Below, one piece after another: positions 36,240 to 49,100 of a stretch of 64,000 nt of DNA. The stretch comes from Tachypleus tridentatus (Eukaryota; Arthropoda; Merostomata; Xiphosura; Limulidae), in assembly GCF_004210375.1 (NCBI RefSeq), contig NC_134834.1, positions 146,105,009-146,169,008 of the forward strand. Direction: 5' to 3'. Under the pieces are notes generated by a model, which was not told where the DNA came from, made no database searches, and saw nothing but the letters and a program-made list of their open reading frames with translations. Every line of letters begins with the position of its first letter. The first letter of the stretch is position 1. The position numbers and the translations under genes were made by a program.

Positions 36240-38760
36240 CTGTTTTAGTCGCAACTGTTCTTTCCATGAACAAAATGTATGCAACTCTGTATGCTGTGCA
36301 AGAATGTAGACAGCAGTGCAATTCTATAGTAGGTTTGGTGATATCTTGTAGTTACGGTCTGCAGTCATATAGGTAGCACTATTTACTATAAACGAATCTG
36401 ATATTACCTGAGAAATAAGAAACGTTGAGTTTAAGCAGTCTGGTTGCTACTTTGAAGGAGTCAGTGAAAGTGAGAAGAGTTCCAGTCCAGTAAAAATGAC
36501 GCTCTATCATATAAGCAAGTGACATTTTTCTGTGCTGTCCTGAATCACAGACCAACTACTGGCATGAAAATTAAAGTCCTTGAGCATTTCTACCATGCTG
36601 CAGACATAATGTTGAGGATATTTTGGTCAGGTGATGACAAAGAGGGCATAAAACAAAGGTTTTGAGTGCAACTATACGTCCCCATGATTGAATAAGCAAG
36701 ATAAAACAGATCACCTCTTGACAATCAAGGAAGATTTGGACTATTTTCTGAATCATTGAAAGCAGGTAACTTCGTGAAATAAGTGTTCTCCATATCAGGA
36801 TGTACAGTGGCTGATCGAAAGTTCAGTGGCTATATCTGAAACTCGTGCTCAAGCTCCTGTGCTATGCTAAGCTTGAGCCCAGCCAAGGGTTAAACAGTCA
36901 ACCACTAGTTCTAGTTTCCACTGAATGGACAATAGTACCTAGATCTCTGATATTTTACATGCCATAATATAAACCAATGGTATTTCCATCCAGGTGTAGT
37001 CCTTAAGGAGAGGAGCAAAGCAGTTGCTGTACTTGTTGATTGTTGGGTCACTTTTGAGTAAACTGCCTGTACATTACTGAGCAAAAAAACAGACAAGGCT
37101 AGTGGTTTTCCACTGATGGCTCAGTAGGTGTAGAATAGCCAACAGCTGGTGATAAACAATGTTGTTATAGCTCCATGAAACTAATAGAACCTACATTGGG
37201 CCTAGTCGCAAACTTAGGAGAAGTGCAATGGATAGCTTACATAAAAAGGTTTAGTGGTAAGACAAGCTATCTTATGGAGGGGTAGGTCTCGATACGTGCA
37301 TGTTGGAGTATAAGGGTGAGAGGTAAAGTTTCTGGCTGATACAGGAGTATCCAAAACATTGATAAATTTGATGATATATAAAGCACTTTGAGCAAAACCA
37401 TTACTTGAACTAGTCTACATAAACTTCATTCTGATGAAGGAAATTAAACTAGACACGATTGAAAAGGTGGATCTCTAGCTGTGTTTTGGAGGCGTCACTT
37501 ACACAATGAGAGTAGCCATTTCAAGAATCAGGATCCCTGGGATGGATGTACTACAGAGGTAATCAGTCAGTATTGTCTCTGAAACAGATGAACTAATATT
37601 TCATGGGCGAGTTATTTAGTGTTGACCGTGTCCAAAAAATATATGTAGGAAAGGAAGTCAAAGCATCCCATGTTACAAGTAGTATTTGTTTAATACAGAC
37701 AAAACATTTGTATTGGTGCATTTTAGTGTAGTTATAAAGCCTATACATAGAATAAGCTATTTACTGTCCAGGGAGAAAACAGCATCATCTGTTCAAGGAG
37801 AGATGAAGTCCCAGTTTTCGTTTTCAGTTATGATCAGTTGGTTATTTAGCTTTGTAAAGTAATGGTTAATGGCGCAGTGAGTAAAGTGGAAGTAATCTAC
37901 GCTAGCTGTAACTCTAGAGTTATCCAAAAGCGGTTATATTGTTACCAACACATCTAATATTACCATTGAAAGATTGTGCAATACAGGCTCAGTGCACTGG
38001 CAGCAGTTCATTGATTTATTGACTGAATATGACAATGTATTTATGGGATCAAATGACCGGTTGGGTCAAAGGAGTCACATAGTCTCATATAAATACAAAT
38101 GATGCATGCACAATTAGACATCTATAGCATAAGCTTCCTTGAAGCAATAGGGATTAAACCATTGCTGAGATACAGTGCATATTAAAGGATCATACAACAT
38201 TCAAAGTGTGATTGGTCATATCCTGTAGTGATTGTCAGGAAGAGGGAAGGTTTGCTCGGATGAATGGTAACTCACATTGACAGCTTTCTATTACCATGAA
38301 CATATGTATATTTGGATGCATCTGAAAAAGCACAGTGTTTAATAACATTACACATGGCATCCAAGTGCTCGCTTGTGGACATGGATGACAGTAGCAGACC
38401 TAAGACTGCTTTCAACCCAAGAAATGGCTTTTATGGGTCTTGTATCACACCGTTAGAATTATGTAACACACCCACTACATTTGAGAGGCTAAAGAAGCTT
38501 ACATTGATTAGTCTGTAGTGGGAGAAGCACATAACCGATGTTAATAGTGTCTTACGTTTTTCGTTACATGTTCAGTTTATGTGGCTTAGAACCTTAAAAT
38601 TACTTTCTGTGGATACAAAAGCAGACTTGAAACTAAAACTAGGTAAATATATATTCATAAGCATGGAAATGGGACTTATCAGTCGTAATGAATATAGAGG
38701 TTGTATTTCCGTATATTCTGCTAAAATATCTGGTGCAAAATTACATGAACCTATGACGAA
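36240..38760 (+). pseudogene. Decayed Ty3/gypsy-type retrotransposon pol
   Basis: Broken frames on the plus strand keep recognisable pieces in the expected order. An aspartic protease core FLADTGVSKTLI is at about 37330-37370. A reverse transcriptase start WSYPVVIVRK is at about 38210-38245. The segment MASKCSLVDMDD-SRPKTAF, then TPLELCNTPTTFERL, is at about 38350-38490 and corresponds to the usual pre-catalytic region and primer grip. Many stops and frameshifts separate them. The region from 36240 to 37290 is probably gag-derived but not identifiable. I found no LTR pair. Confidence 0.65.
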
Positions 38761-39454
38761 GTAGTTTTCTAAGTTTTATGTCGTACTGTTGAGGGCTTAT
38801 GGTTAATTTCTCCAAGATTACCACGCCATTATTAATGAGACAATTTCGACAAAATGAGATATTTAAGAAAGCATTACAGTCCTTGAACTGTACTTTTGTA
38901 GGAGTCCTAGTGTCGATATATGTTGAACGTACAAGACTGTTTAGTATAAGCGCTATTATTTTTTATGTATATTGTGAATTACTGTTAAATGATTGTTTAA
39001 TTTTTCATAACAAGAGAGTTAAAGTGTTAATAATTAATGATTTTAAAGACCATAATTTTGACTAGTTTGGTTATGTAATTTGGCATGAGTCGTACGTTGT
39101 GTTTGTAATTCATTGTTTTCGAGGTTTACTGATATTTTTGTCTTCACATTCCCCAATTCTTCGGTATTTTTCTCGTTTTCTTAACTTAGTATTGTTAAAT
39201 CAGCATCGTTTGCGCATTTTATAGAAACTTACAGAGGCCTCAGTGGTAAATATATAAGTAGCAGCAAACAAGCCAGTACAAGTTAAGTAAAGAAAATAAA
39301 TAGAAAAATTAGAATACCTGAAGTTAGCCAGCATGTGAGTAATTAGGGTTAATAATTGATATTTTTAAAGTGAGTTTCGCAGTTTAATAGAGATGAGAAG
39401 AAGAATTTGTTTTGTCAAAGCGTGTTTTAAAGTAATTGAACTCGCATGTGTGGG

Positions 39455-39650
39455 TTTTGACGAAAGGAGATAATTATATAAAGTTCAAGATACAACTGTT
39501 GTAACCAACGGGGTAGCGTAAGTGAATTATTACCTGATACTGATGTTATAAAATTAGAGAAAGATAGTTGGTTTGTAAGTTGGAGTGTACTTTTGACAAG
39601 AAAAAGTAATTATTTAGAGTTTGAGATACAACTGTAATATCCATAGTGTA
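39455..39650. repeat. Imperfect duplication, about 145-bp spacing
   Basis: GTTCAAGATACAACTGTTGT and GTTTGAGATACAACTGTAAT occur in the same orientation, each preceded by a related GACRARAAAR-like run. Confidence 0.4.
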
Positions 39651-39697
39651 AAGAATTTTTGTGCATATTTTGAATAGTTTTGAATATATTACCTTAA

Positions 39698-39922
39698 CCT
39701 ATTGAGTGCCAAGTATTTCAGCTGCTACAATATAACTCTATTGCTTCTTCATTTTGTAGCTGTTTTCGTGACGCCATTTTGGATTAAAAGTGAAACAATT
39801 TGTAAGTAGGTCAAATGCATGTATGGTGCTGGCATCTAGCGTTGAAGTTAAGTATTATTGAGAACGAATTAACTCGTCCGTGGCACTGTGTTACCGTTAT
39901 CTCGTCTACGGCACTGAACAGG
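39698..39922. mobile_element. piggyBac-type MITE
   Basis: Bounded by TTAA at 39694-39697 and 39923-39926. Terminal repeats CCTATTGAGTGCC and, inverted, CCTGTTCAGTGCC. 225 bp, noncoding. Confidence 0.75.
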
Positions 39923-40254
39923 TTAAAACAAGTAGATTGTGAGTTATCTGTTTATTATTGAATTTATCGTCAACAAGACACAGACACCTTCCATAGTAGA
40001 ATGCTCTTCCTACATGCACATACAGTTCATCTAAGACCTGACCTTGACTTATTGTTGAATACTGGTGACAATGATTTTGGAACTGAAGCAGTATTACTGT
40101 AGTTGTAGGATGGAATAGAATGTATAATCACATACGCTAGTCATATAGTAACAGCTCTTGAATAGCGAAACTGTGAGATGAATAATACATTTCTTGTTGT
40201 TATATTCTTCATTACGAATTACTGACAATATTTATGTGGTAGAAAGTTAATCGT

Positions 40255-40497
40255 TTGAGTAGACCATGCAACATTAAAATAGTTGATAAATTTTATGTAT
40301 TTGGATGTGATTATAGCAAGCTGTATAACAACTTTGTAAAATTAAGATATGAAAACAAGAGTATTGATATACCTGCTATAGAGATGAATTGTTTCATTGT
40401 ATTGGGGGACGCTATTTATTCATGGAATGGCCAGACCATGAACTCTGTGTGGAAGCTGAAATCATTTCTGAAATATCGAGGACAAACTGCACAGTAA
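40255..40497 (+). other. Unrecognised 80-codon open frame
   Basis: Starts MSRPCNIKIV and ends FLKYRGQTAQ. No signal peptide, splice context or recognisable motif. It lies downstream of the Ty3 relic and could be element-derived or chance. Confidence 0.2.
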
Positions 40498-40687
40498 GAT
40501 TCTACTAGGAAAGTCTCTAACTTATTTGGAATTTGTGATAAAAGAAAGTGTCTACAATGACTACTGTCATGTTAAGGATTGTCTGTTTGACGAAGAACTG
40601 TAGTTCCCCACTGATTCCCCATTTCTGCTAGTAACTTTAAAAACCAGTAAACATTACATAATAACCCATCTTGGCATTTGTACTCAT

Positions 40688-40930
40688 GGCCGGCTTGGCC
40701 AGGTGGTTAGGACGCTCGATTCGTAATATAAGGGTCGCGGTTTTAAATTCTCATCGCACCAAATTGGCTCGCCCTTTCAGCCGTGGAGTTGCTATAATGT
40801 GACGGTTAAACCCCACTATTCGTTGGTAAAAGAGTAGTTCAAGAGTTGGCGGTGTTTGGTGATGACTGTCTTCCCTTTGATTCTGCATTATTAAATTGGG
40901 GATGGCTAGCGAAATTCAAAACAAACAACT
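40688..40930 (+). mobile_element. SINE-A, near complete
   Basis: GGCCGGCTTGGCCAGGTGG head; the tail lost the GCAGATAGCCCTCGTGTAGC part. Confidence 0.87.
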
Positions 40931-41399
40931 AATCGTTTGCACTCGGGTGTGGGAAAATTGTTCTTTTTGGCTGTAATTTTATTTTTTCAAATATTTATTT
41001 TTATTTACTTATTTTATCCATCGTTGTGATGTAAATTGCTAAAAATTGTTTGTGGATTATTTATATATATGTATTTGATGCATTTGACTTGAAAATGTAT
41101 CAAAAACTATTTCGATGATTAAATTTATACTTTGTTTTAAACTCATTTCGTCACGGGGATCACATCTCAAATTTCAGCCTGTAAGCCCGTAAAACCAGTG
41201 CTAACCCATCAGAGAGCTAATTTACAATTGCACCATAATTTAAATAATAGTGACTTGTTTTATTACTTAATGCATTAAAGCTTGAATATTGATAAATAGT
41301 TCTTGAAATGAGAGGTTAAATTTGAAAATAAAATCGAAGCGCCATATTTACCAATATAATCTGAGTTGCAGTCCATATTCACTCACTACTAACAATTTT

Positions 41400-41664
41400 T
41401 TTTTAATTTCGCGCAAAGCTACTCGAGGGCTATCTGCGCTAGCCGTCCTAATTTAGCAGTGTAAGACTAGAGGGAAGGCAGCTAGTTATCATCACCCACC
41501 ACCAACTCTTGGGCTACTTTTTAACAACGAATAATGGGATTGACCGTCACATTATAACGCCCCCACGGCTAAAAGGGCGAGCACGTTTGGTGCAACGGGG
41601 ATTCGAACTTGCAACCCTCAGATTACGAGTCGAATGTCTTAACCCTCCCGGCCATGCCGGACCG
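41400..41664 (-). mobile_element. SINE-A, complete
   Basis: GATTCGAACTTGCAACCCTC and CCGGCCATGCCGGACC are clear. Confidence 0.92.
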
Positions 41665-42319
41665 TTTTTTTTACTTCTAATTTATATCTCTTAATACTGA
41701 TATTATTATAAAAAATTAAAAAATGATGGCTTGAAGAGCAAGAAATATGAAAAAATTCAAGTAGACCATCAAACTAGTATAATTATATTTAACTTTTTTG
41801 GAAATCAACCTTCCATATATTCGGAAGCTTTAACACTTAAAAATCTAACACCGTTGTTGAAACTCAAGAAAATACGAACGCGTTTCAAATGCCTCATAAT
41901 ACTTATATATGTATGATTAAAAAGGGTAATAAATCGCAATGAACACGTTAACCTTAACGCTTTCACAAAATAGACCTCCGTTTTTCGGTTTAAATATAAT
42001 TTGTGGATCTGTCTTTCGAAAACTTTTGGGTTATCGGGTTTCTAAGGTTGTAGTTTAAACTTGAACTGTTCATTGCAGAACATATCAAGCCTACTTACTC
42101 TCTTTCGTAATACACAAGTTACATCTTTATACAAGAAAAACGTTTAAAGGGTTAAAATGCTAAAATGTGGTGTTTGATACCTTCGAAGGGCGCATTGCAG
42201 ATAGCCGGTTAAGCATCATAAATAACCTGATGCTTTTCACCCTTGCTTTTGGCAAGAGGGAAGATAGACGAGGAAGTATTAAAAAAACAACAACTTATTT
42301 ATAGTTTCAGTATTTTCAA

Positions 42320-42585
42320 GCCTGGCATGGCCAGGTGGGTTAAGGCGTTCGACTCGTAATCCGAGGATCGCGGGTTCGAATCTCGTCACACCAAACCTGC
42401 TCGCTCTTGCAGCCGTGGGGACGTTATAATATGATAGTCAATCCCACTATTCGTTGGTAAAAGAATAGCCCTAGAGTTGGCGGTGGGTGGTGATGAATAG
42501 CTGCCGTCGCTCTATTTTTACACTACTAAATTTGGGACGGTTAGTGGAGATAGCTCTTGTGTAGCTTTGCGCGAAATTCAAAATA
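42320..42585 (+). mobile_element. SINE-A, complete
   Basis: One of the best heads: GGCATGGCCAGGTGGGTTAA and CGCGGGTTCGAATCTCG. Confidence 0.92.
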
Positions 42586-42977
42586 AAAAAAATATTTTCG
42601 GTCCGTTGTTCTGTTATTGGAATACAATTTCTAATATCAAGTAATCTAACAACTGCGTAACGTGTGTAAAATGAGAACCTCAATCACAGAATAACAGGAT
42701 GAATGTTCTTTCTCAATGGTAAAGATATTTATTTATTTATGTCAAGGAGTTTAAATACAATATTAAGTGAACAGTTAACCCTAACATGGAGAATTACTCT
42801 GTTATGGTGTTGTAGTTGTTTCATAATTATAAAGTTCCCTGTAATGTTCCTTATTGTCATTCCTGAAAATGTTTCTTGTTTTTTATTTGTTTTGTCTTCA
42901 TTCACAAAATATTGAATTGTATAACTGCTGTCCGGCTATAAAGTTTTTAGCATACCTTATAAAAAAAGAAGTAACAT

Positions 42978-42983
42978 TTATTT
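42978..42983 (-). terminator. Possible gene B polyadenylation signal (AATAAA)
   Basis: The minus strand reads AATAAA about 150 nt past the stop codon, in AT-rich DNA with no repeat between. Confidence 0.4.
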
Positions 42984-43002
42984 TATATATTTTCGAGGTT
43001 TG

Positions 43003-43025
43003 AATATATATATATGTGTGTGTAT
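43003..43025. repeat. AT/GT microsatellite
   Basis: ATATATATATATGTGTGTGTAT, just past gene B's likely poly(A) signal. Confidence 0.75.
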
Positions 43026-43131
43026 AAATGTTATTTTACAAGCGATATAAAACTTTTAGTAAAAGATAAGATTATCAAACCGACGTTAAAACTAAATCTA
43101 AATATAACCGTTATCAACTGCTTCAGTTCAC

Positions 43132-43180
43132 TTAACTTTGTTTTCCGCAAAAACTATCTGGCACGACCTTTACACCTTTT
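43132..43180 (-). CDS. Gene B exon 7: closes Kazal 4, stop
   Basis: The acceptor is excellent (GATTTGTTTTTTCAG|AAAAGG, phase 2). Fifteen codons follow: KGVKVVPDSFC, then GKQS and TAA at 43134-43132. The Cys is again exactly 10 residues after the split Gly, so domain 4 is complete and the protein ends four residues later. Confidence 0.82.
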
Positions 43181-46100
43181 CTGAAAAAACAAATCACCAG
43201 GTTAAAAAAATAAATATTTATGAAATTATGTTATCCTCAACTAAACTGCGATTAATTTTTTTAACCTGTTACAAAACAATAATAAATTTTAGTTACAAGT
43301 AAAATTTGATAGTTTTAAATATTATTTCACCTTATTTGTCGAGATTAAAAAACATACAATATCGTATTATCCAGCAAATCTTATTATTTAAAATTTAATA
43401 TTATCAGATTTTTATTAACTCTCATTCTTTCGATTGACACAATATCAAATATGAACATTAAACATATTTTGTTATTTGAAATAACTTATTTACTATTATA
43501 CAGGGTGTTCGGAAAGTCACTGTGCAGTTTTGAAAGCAGCGATAACAGCATTCATTCAGTCTATTTCAAGCCAGCAACTGATAGCGGTGTTTAGAAACAA
43601 AATAAGAACGAGCCAAGCCTGTATTGATGCCAACGGGGGTCACTTTCAACATTGTTTATAACTGTCATTCATATTTACCTCCTGTATTCTATATTGAAAC
43701 ATGTCTGTTAATAAATATATAAGTGCACAGTGACTTTCCGAACACCCTGTACATATTAACTACTTATTATATCGTATTGTTAGTTATGTACATCACTTGT
43801 TTTACACGCTGAAATAATAGAAATATTTGATTTACATACTAAACGATTACGAAATCCTGATTCATAATTAAATCTTTAATCTGGATATACTAAAGTTAAC
43901 TTTCAACTAAACTCGTTTTTTCCCTCAGAACAAATAACCATTATAATTTTATTTAAAATAAATCTGTTAGTTTTTTACTGGATAAGTGATTTTGTTATAT
44001 TTTAATTACCTACTTTAAAATATATAACTTTAATGAATTTTAATAGTACCCTGGTTGCTTTTGTTGTACAGGTCGTTTTCTCAACGCTGTACTGAAGTCA
44101 TAATATTACAGTATACGAGAGTTAGCTCTAAACAGACGTTAGAGTAGATAAACAGCTGTAGAATATACAATATGTCACAGTGGACTACGTACCCACAGTT
44201 CTTTTGAAGAAGGCGACACTCGTTCAGATACAGTTTACCGTCCGAACCACATACAACATCAGGAAACGGAACACAAATCCGGGGACAATCTCGAACTCGT
44301 ACGCACTGTTTCATGTCCACTACTTGAATTCCTCTCCTTGTAAGATTTCATAAAAACGTTAGGCTAAGCTCATCGAATTAATTAATAGGAAAATAAAAAT
44401 GACCATCTAATCCGAAAGATCGAAAGTTACTTTTTACCTAGACACATTTAAGAGCTTATGATTTTAACTTCTGACCTTTCATAAATATCAATCATATTTT
44501 GATTTTTCAAATCAGAAAAAGGTGCTATTTTGTGTAGTTGATGCCCAAAAATTGAACTCTATTTTAACTGGAAGAAAACTTAAAATCGAAACAAACAAAC
44601 AAAAAATTGTGTCTTTTCGAAAAGGCACCCTCCTTTTTGGATCCACCGTGGATAGGTGGTTAGGGCGCTCGACTCATAATCTGAGAGTCGCAGGATTGAA
44701 TCCTCGTCACATCAAACATAATCGCCCTTTCAGCGGTGGAGATGTTATAATGTGACGATCAATTGCACTATTCATTGGTAAAAGAGTAGCACCAGAGTTG
44801 GCGGTGGGTGGTGGTGACTAGCTGCCTTCTCACTAATCTTACACTGCTAAATTAGGGATGGTTAATGCAGATAGCTCTCGTGTAGCTTTCTCGAATATTC
44901 AAAACAAACAAACCCTTCCTTTTCCATACGTGAGGCTTAGCATGGCTAAATGGTTAGGGAGCTCGACTCTTTGGTTCAAATCTCCGTCCCACCAAACATG
45001 CTCGCTCTTTCAGCCGTGGGGGCGTTACAACGTTCCGGTTAATTCTACTATTCGTTGGTAAAAGAGTAGCCCCAAAATTGGTAACGGATGGTGAGGAGAA
45101 GCTATCTTCCTTCTAGTGTTTCACAACTAAATTAGAAAAGGCTAGAGCAGATAACCCTCGTATAGCTTTGTGAGAAATTCAAAACAAAACAAAAATTTGT
45201 GGAATCGAACGAGTTATGTGGAATAAATTGTTAGAAGAAAATATGAAATATTTGAGAGAGTTATGAAAAGATTAAAATTACAATAAAGATATGGAATAAT
45301 AAAAAACAGATTTAATAAAAGTTAGAATCAATGTGAAGAAGCCACACATTTCTGCCTCTACTCTGAAATATAACTAAACTGAGTAAAATCATTGCTTAGA
45401 AGCTTTTCAGGAAAACAAGAAGTTTATATTGGCTAAGCCTTAAAGCTTCACTCATCAGGTCAGAATAATATTCATAGTTACATATATATTGTGTTTGTTC
45501 AAAGGTAAGCACAAAGTTATAGTACTGCGCTAAAGTGTTAAGACAAGAGATTATTTTATCATGTTTCCCATTTAATAGGCTAATTCTTCCATGTCATCAA
45601 GGAATGTAAATTTCAACACTGGTAATGCTTCAGTGATTCCTATTGAAACTTAATGAACCAGGGTGAGAATACATATCATTCTTTATAATTCCCATATACT
45701 TGTACTAAGGGTATGTCATAAGGGTTCTGCTTAAATAAACACACTGATCAAATCTGGAGTCTGAAATAACTGTCATGCAGTGTCTTAACAATATAGAAAG
45801 AAACTAGCAAGGAGCTAGCATATGGTACTGGTATATTATAGAAGAAATAAATTTGATAGCACTCCGCAAATAAACCTTGATAAAAACAGTGTTTAACATT
45901 ATATATTAAGTTTTGTTGTCATGCGATGGACAAAAGAAAATGGATAATTGTCAGTAGAGCAGAGAGTTTGCATAAAAGCTTTAAATGATGCTGATTGGAC
46001 TCTACGACAAGTTGTTTCAAACTTGAAATGCTCCACATACACTGTCAATTACACCCTAAAACATGAGACTAAGACAGGTAAATTTGAAAATAGTAAAGGA

Positions 46101-49100
46101 AGAGACAGAACACCTAAACTCATTGATACTGATGTTAAGTATCTTTGTTTATACAACCTTCAGGACAGAAGGAAGACTGTCACTGATCTCAATCCTGAGA
46201 TGAACAACCATGTACCAAATGACAGAAAAATGTCCAAATTTAAAGTATCAAGAAGACTTAATAAGATTGGAATGTTTGGTCGTGTGTCAGTTTAAAACCT
46301 TTACTTCAGTCTCTAAATATTGTCAAGAGACTGGAATGCGCTAAATAGTACAAAAACTGGACTGATGATGATTGGAAATATTTGGTTGAAAACGAAGTTA
46401 TACGTTCGGTGGAAGAAAGTTCAAAGATACCTAAATGCATAGCACCTACAACGAAGCATGAGGGAGACTGTGTGATGTTTATTGTCTTTTTTTTATCTGC
46501 TGAGGCTACAGGTGATATTTGCAAAATAGATGGAATAATGTACCAGCACAAGTACCATTATATACTAATCTATCATGATGTACCCAGTAGTTGGCATATT
46601 ATTGGTAAGGGTTCTACTAACGAAAAGTTAATGTCCTCAAATACTCATCCAACATATGCAAAAATTACTTAGCTAATAAAGAAGCTGATGGAGTCATTCG
46701 TAATGACGAGAAACCCACTTGAAGTCAAAATATATTCTCAAGACGGCTGGTATGGGTATTAAATCTTTAATTAATTTAAAGTACAGAACAACGTTTCGGT
46801 ACTTTATTTTGATTAAGGATATAATACCCATAAGAGCCGTCTTGAGAATATATTTTTGCTGGAATATTCGAATGTTGCCCCCACAAAGCCCCAATCTCAA
46901 CCCAGTTGAGAAAATCTGGGATTTGGTAGATTAACAACTTCACAAATCAAAAGTTACTCCCAGAGAAACTTTATGGGAGTGTATTAGAGACATTTGGAAT
47001 AAAATATCAAAAGATATTTTAATTAAATATGATGCAACAATGTCTGAAAGACTGTTTGCAGTTATTAAAGCAAAAGTGGGACATAGAAAATATCAGCTGT
47101 TTGCTGAACTCAAGCAATTCCACTGAGTTTATTTTATATTAAATATGAAAATTAGTGTTTTACCTCTGATTTACCTTCCATTGCTCTTTGAAAGTAGCTT
47201 GAATTGCAGTTTTAACTTTGTTTTAACACTTTTGCACAATACTATACAGAATGGGCTATCTGTGTTCTGCCCACCACTAGTATCGAAGCCCAGTTTCTAG
47301 CATTGTATGTCCGCAGTTATGCCGCTGTGTCACTGGTGTGATGGCATTTACGTCTTCTTCAATGTGGTTTATTTTGATGAAGCTAATGGGAAAAACTGAA
47401 AGTAACTTTAGAATATTTACTAGATTCAATAATAATAATAAAATCTTACCCACAAGTATTCTTCCGCAGGAAACATTCGTTGAAATACACACGACCGTCT
47501 GACCCACAAGTTGGATCGTAAACCTCGAGGCACTGTTGAGGACAAGGGTTGTAATTGCGGAATTCTGCGAAATATAACGTTACACAAAGTGTTATTACAT
47601 TGAATAATTATGATGAGAATACCTGATAAATCAAAATTGGATAAAATGATAGATAAGTTAAAAACATGGGATGTGTAAACAGTTTTTAATTATAAGGACA
47701 CTTTAGTTTCCATTTCTTATGCTTCATGATATTGTAAATTAAAATAATTATTTTAAAAGTGTGGGTAAACGCATCCGTGTTTGTATGCTGTTATCGCGCT
47801 TCGTAGTTTGATGTCGCGAGTGTGTTATATGGCTGATGACCAAATTTCATTATTTGGTCAATCGAGAGTTGGCAGTCGACGCTATTGACCAGCTGCCTTC
47901 CCCGAGTTTATCATTTAAAAAACAGGTGCGACTAAAGCATATAGCTCTTGTGTAGCTTTACACGAAAATCTGTAAACAAGCGTACAAATTACCAATGCTA
48001 CTTTTCTGAATATTCTTTACAGTTAATATTTCACGAGTATTGAATAAGAGCCAGCAGATGTAAGGTCTTTATTTTAACACTACAAAATTAGTGTTATAAG
48101 ATTATCGATTGATCCATGATAATGGGCTGATGACTGGCTGCCTTTGGTCAGTAGATTAAAAATAGGAATAGTGGTAGTTAACCATAGTAACTTTGTCATC
48201 AATGCAAAATATGAACTGATCGAGTTAGTTTTACATAGAAGAATACTGAGTGGTAGAGGTCGCTTTTGTTAATCAAGAGCTTTAAATACATTCTAAATAA
48301 TAAATTTTGTTTTTAATTTTTAATATGTCGCTGAATAATTAGTATGTGTGCAGGGAGGTACTTAAACATTCAAAGTTACTGATGTAAGAAAATATTTAAA
48401 TAAAGAAGTAAGTTAAAAAAGGGAGCTCTTCTAGTTAGATAACATTTCTAATAATGTCATTATAGTAGATTCAAAAGTGAAATTGAAAGCGTAGCATAAA
48501 AATATATCTTGCCGAAGGTATTTCTAATTTAGCACCCAATATGCTCGCCATTTCAGCCGTGGGGACGTTATAATGTTATGGTCAATCCCACTATTCTTTG
48601 GTAAAAGAGTAGTCCAAGAGTTGGCGGTGGGTGGTGATGACTAGCTGCCTTTCCTCTAGTCTTATACTGCTAAATTAGGGACGGCTAGTGCAAATAGCCC
48701 TCGTGTAACTTTGCGCGAAATTCCAAAACAAACGAACAAATTTCTAATTTAATTATTACATCACTTATAATAAATGTATAGTAAATGTTCTAAAGAAAAC
48801 AAAAAAAACGTTATGTACGAATGTTAAAAGAAAATTCCCACCTTTGTCTCGGATGTAACAGTTTTTAAGGTTCTGGATCTTCACTTCTTTCCTTTAACAA
48901 ATAATGTTTTAGGTTACCACAATAGTGAAATACATATTCATTTTTTAAGAGTTTGACGAAAAAAAGCACATACTTCTAGATACCTATCCATTCTCTTACA
49001 AGAAAAATATCATCTCTGTGATTATCAAATATATTGTAGCTATTCGGTAGGTAAAAAATAATGCAACTATATCGAATTTAAATGTACGGATAATAAAACA

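Noticed and set aside
44081..44320. Single-exon reading of the 44.2-kb Kazal exon with a read-through tail
   Set aside because: Reading past the donor puts a Cys too early (5 residues) and gives a hydrophobic tail; splicing to 43132-43180 restores the domain.
46306..46934. Several open frames of 68-96 codons
   Set aside because: They are pieces or antisense of the Tc1 relic and its nested inverted-repeat element.
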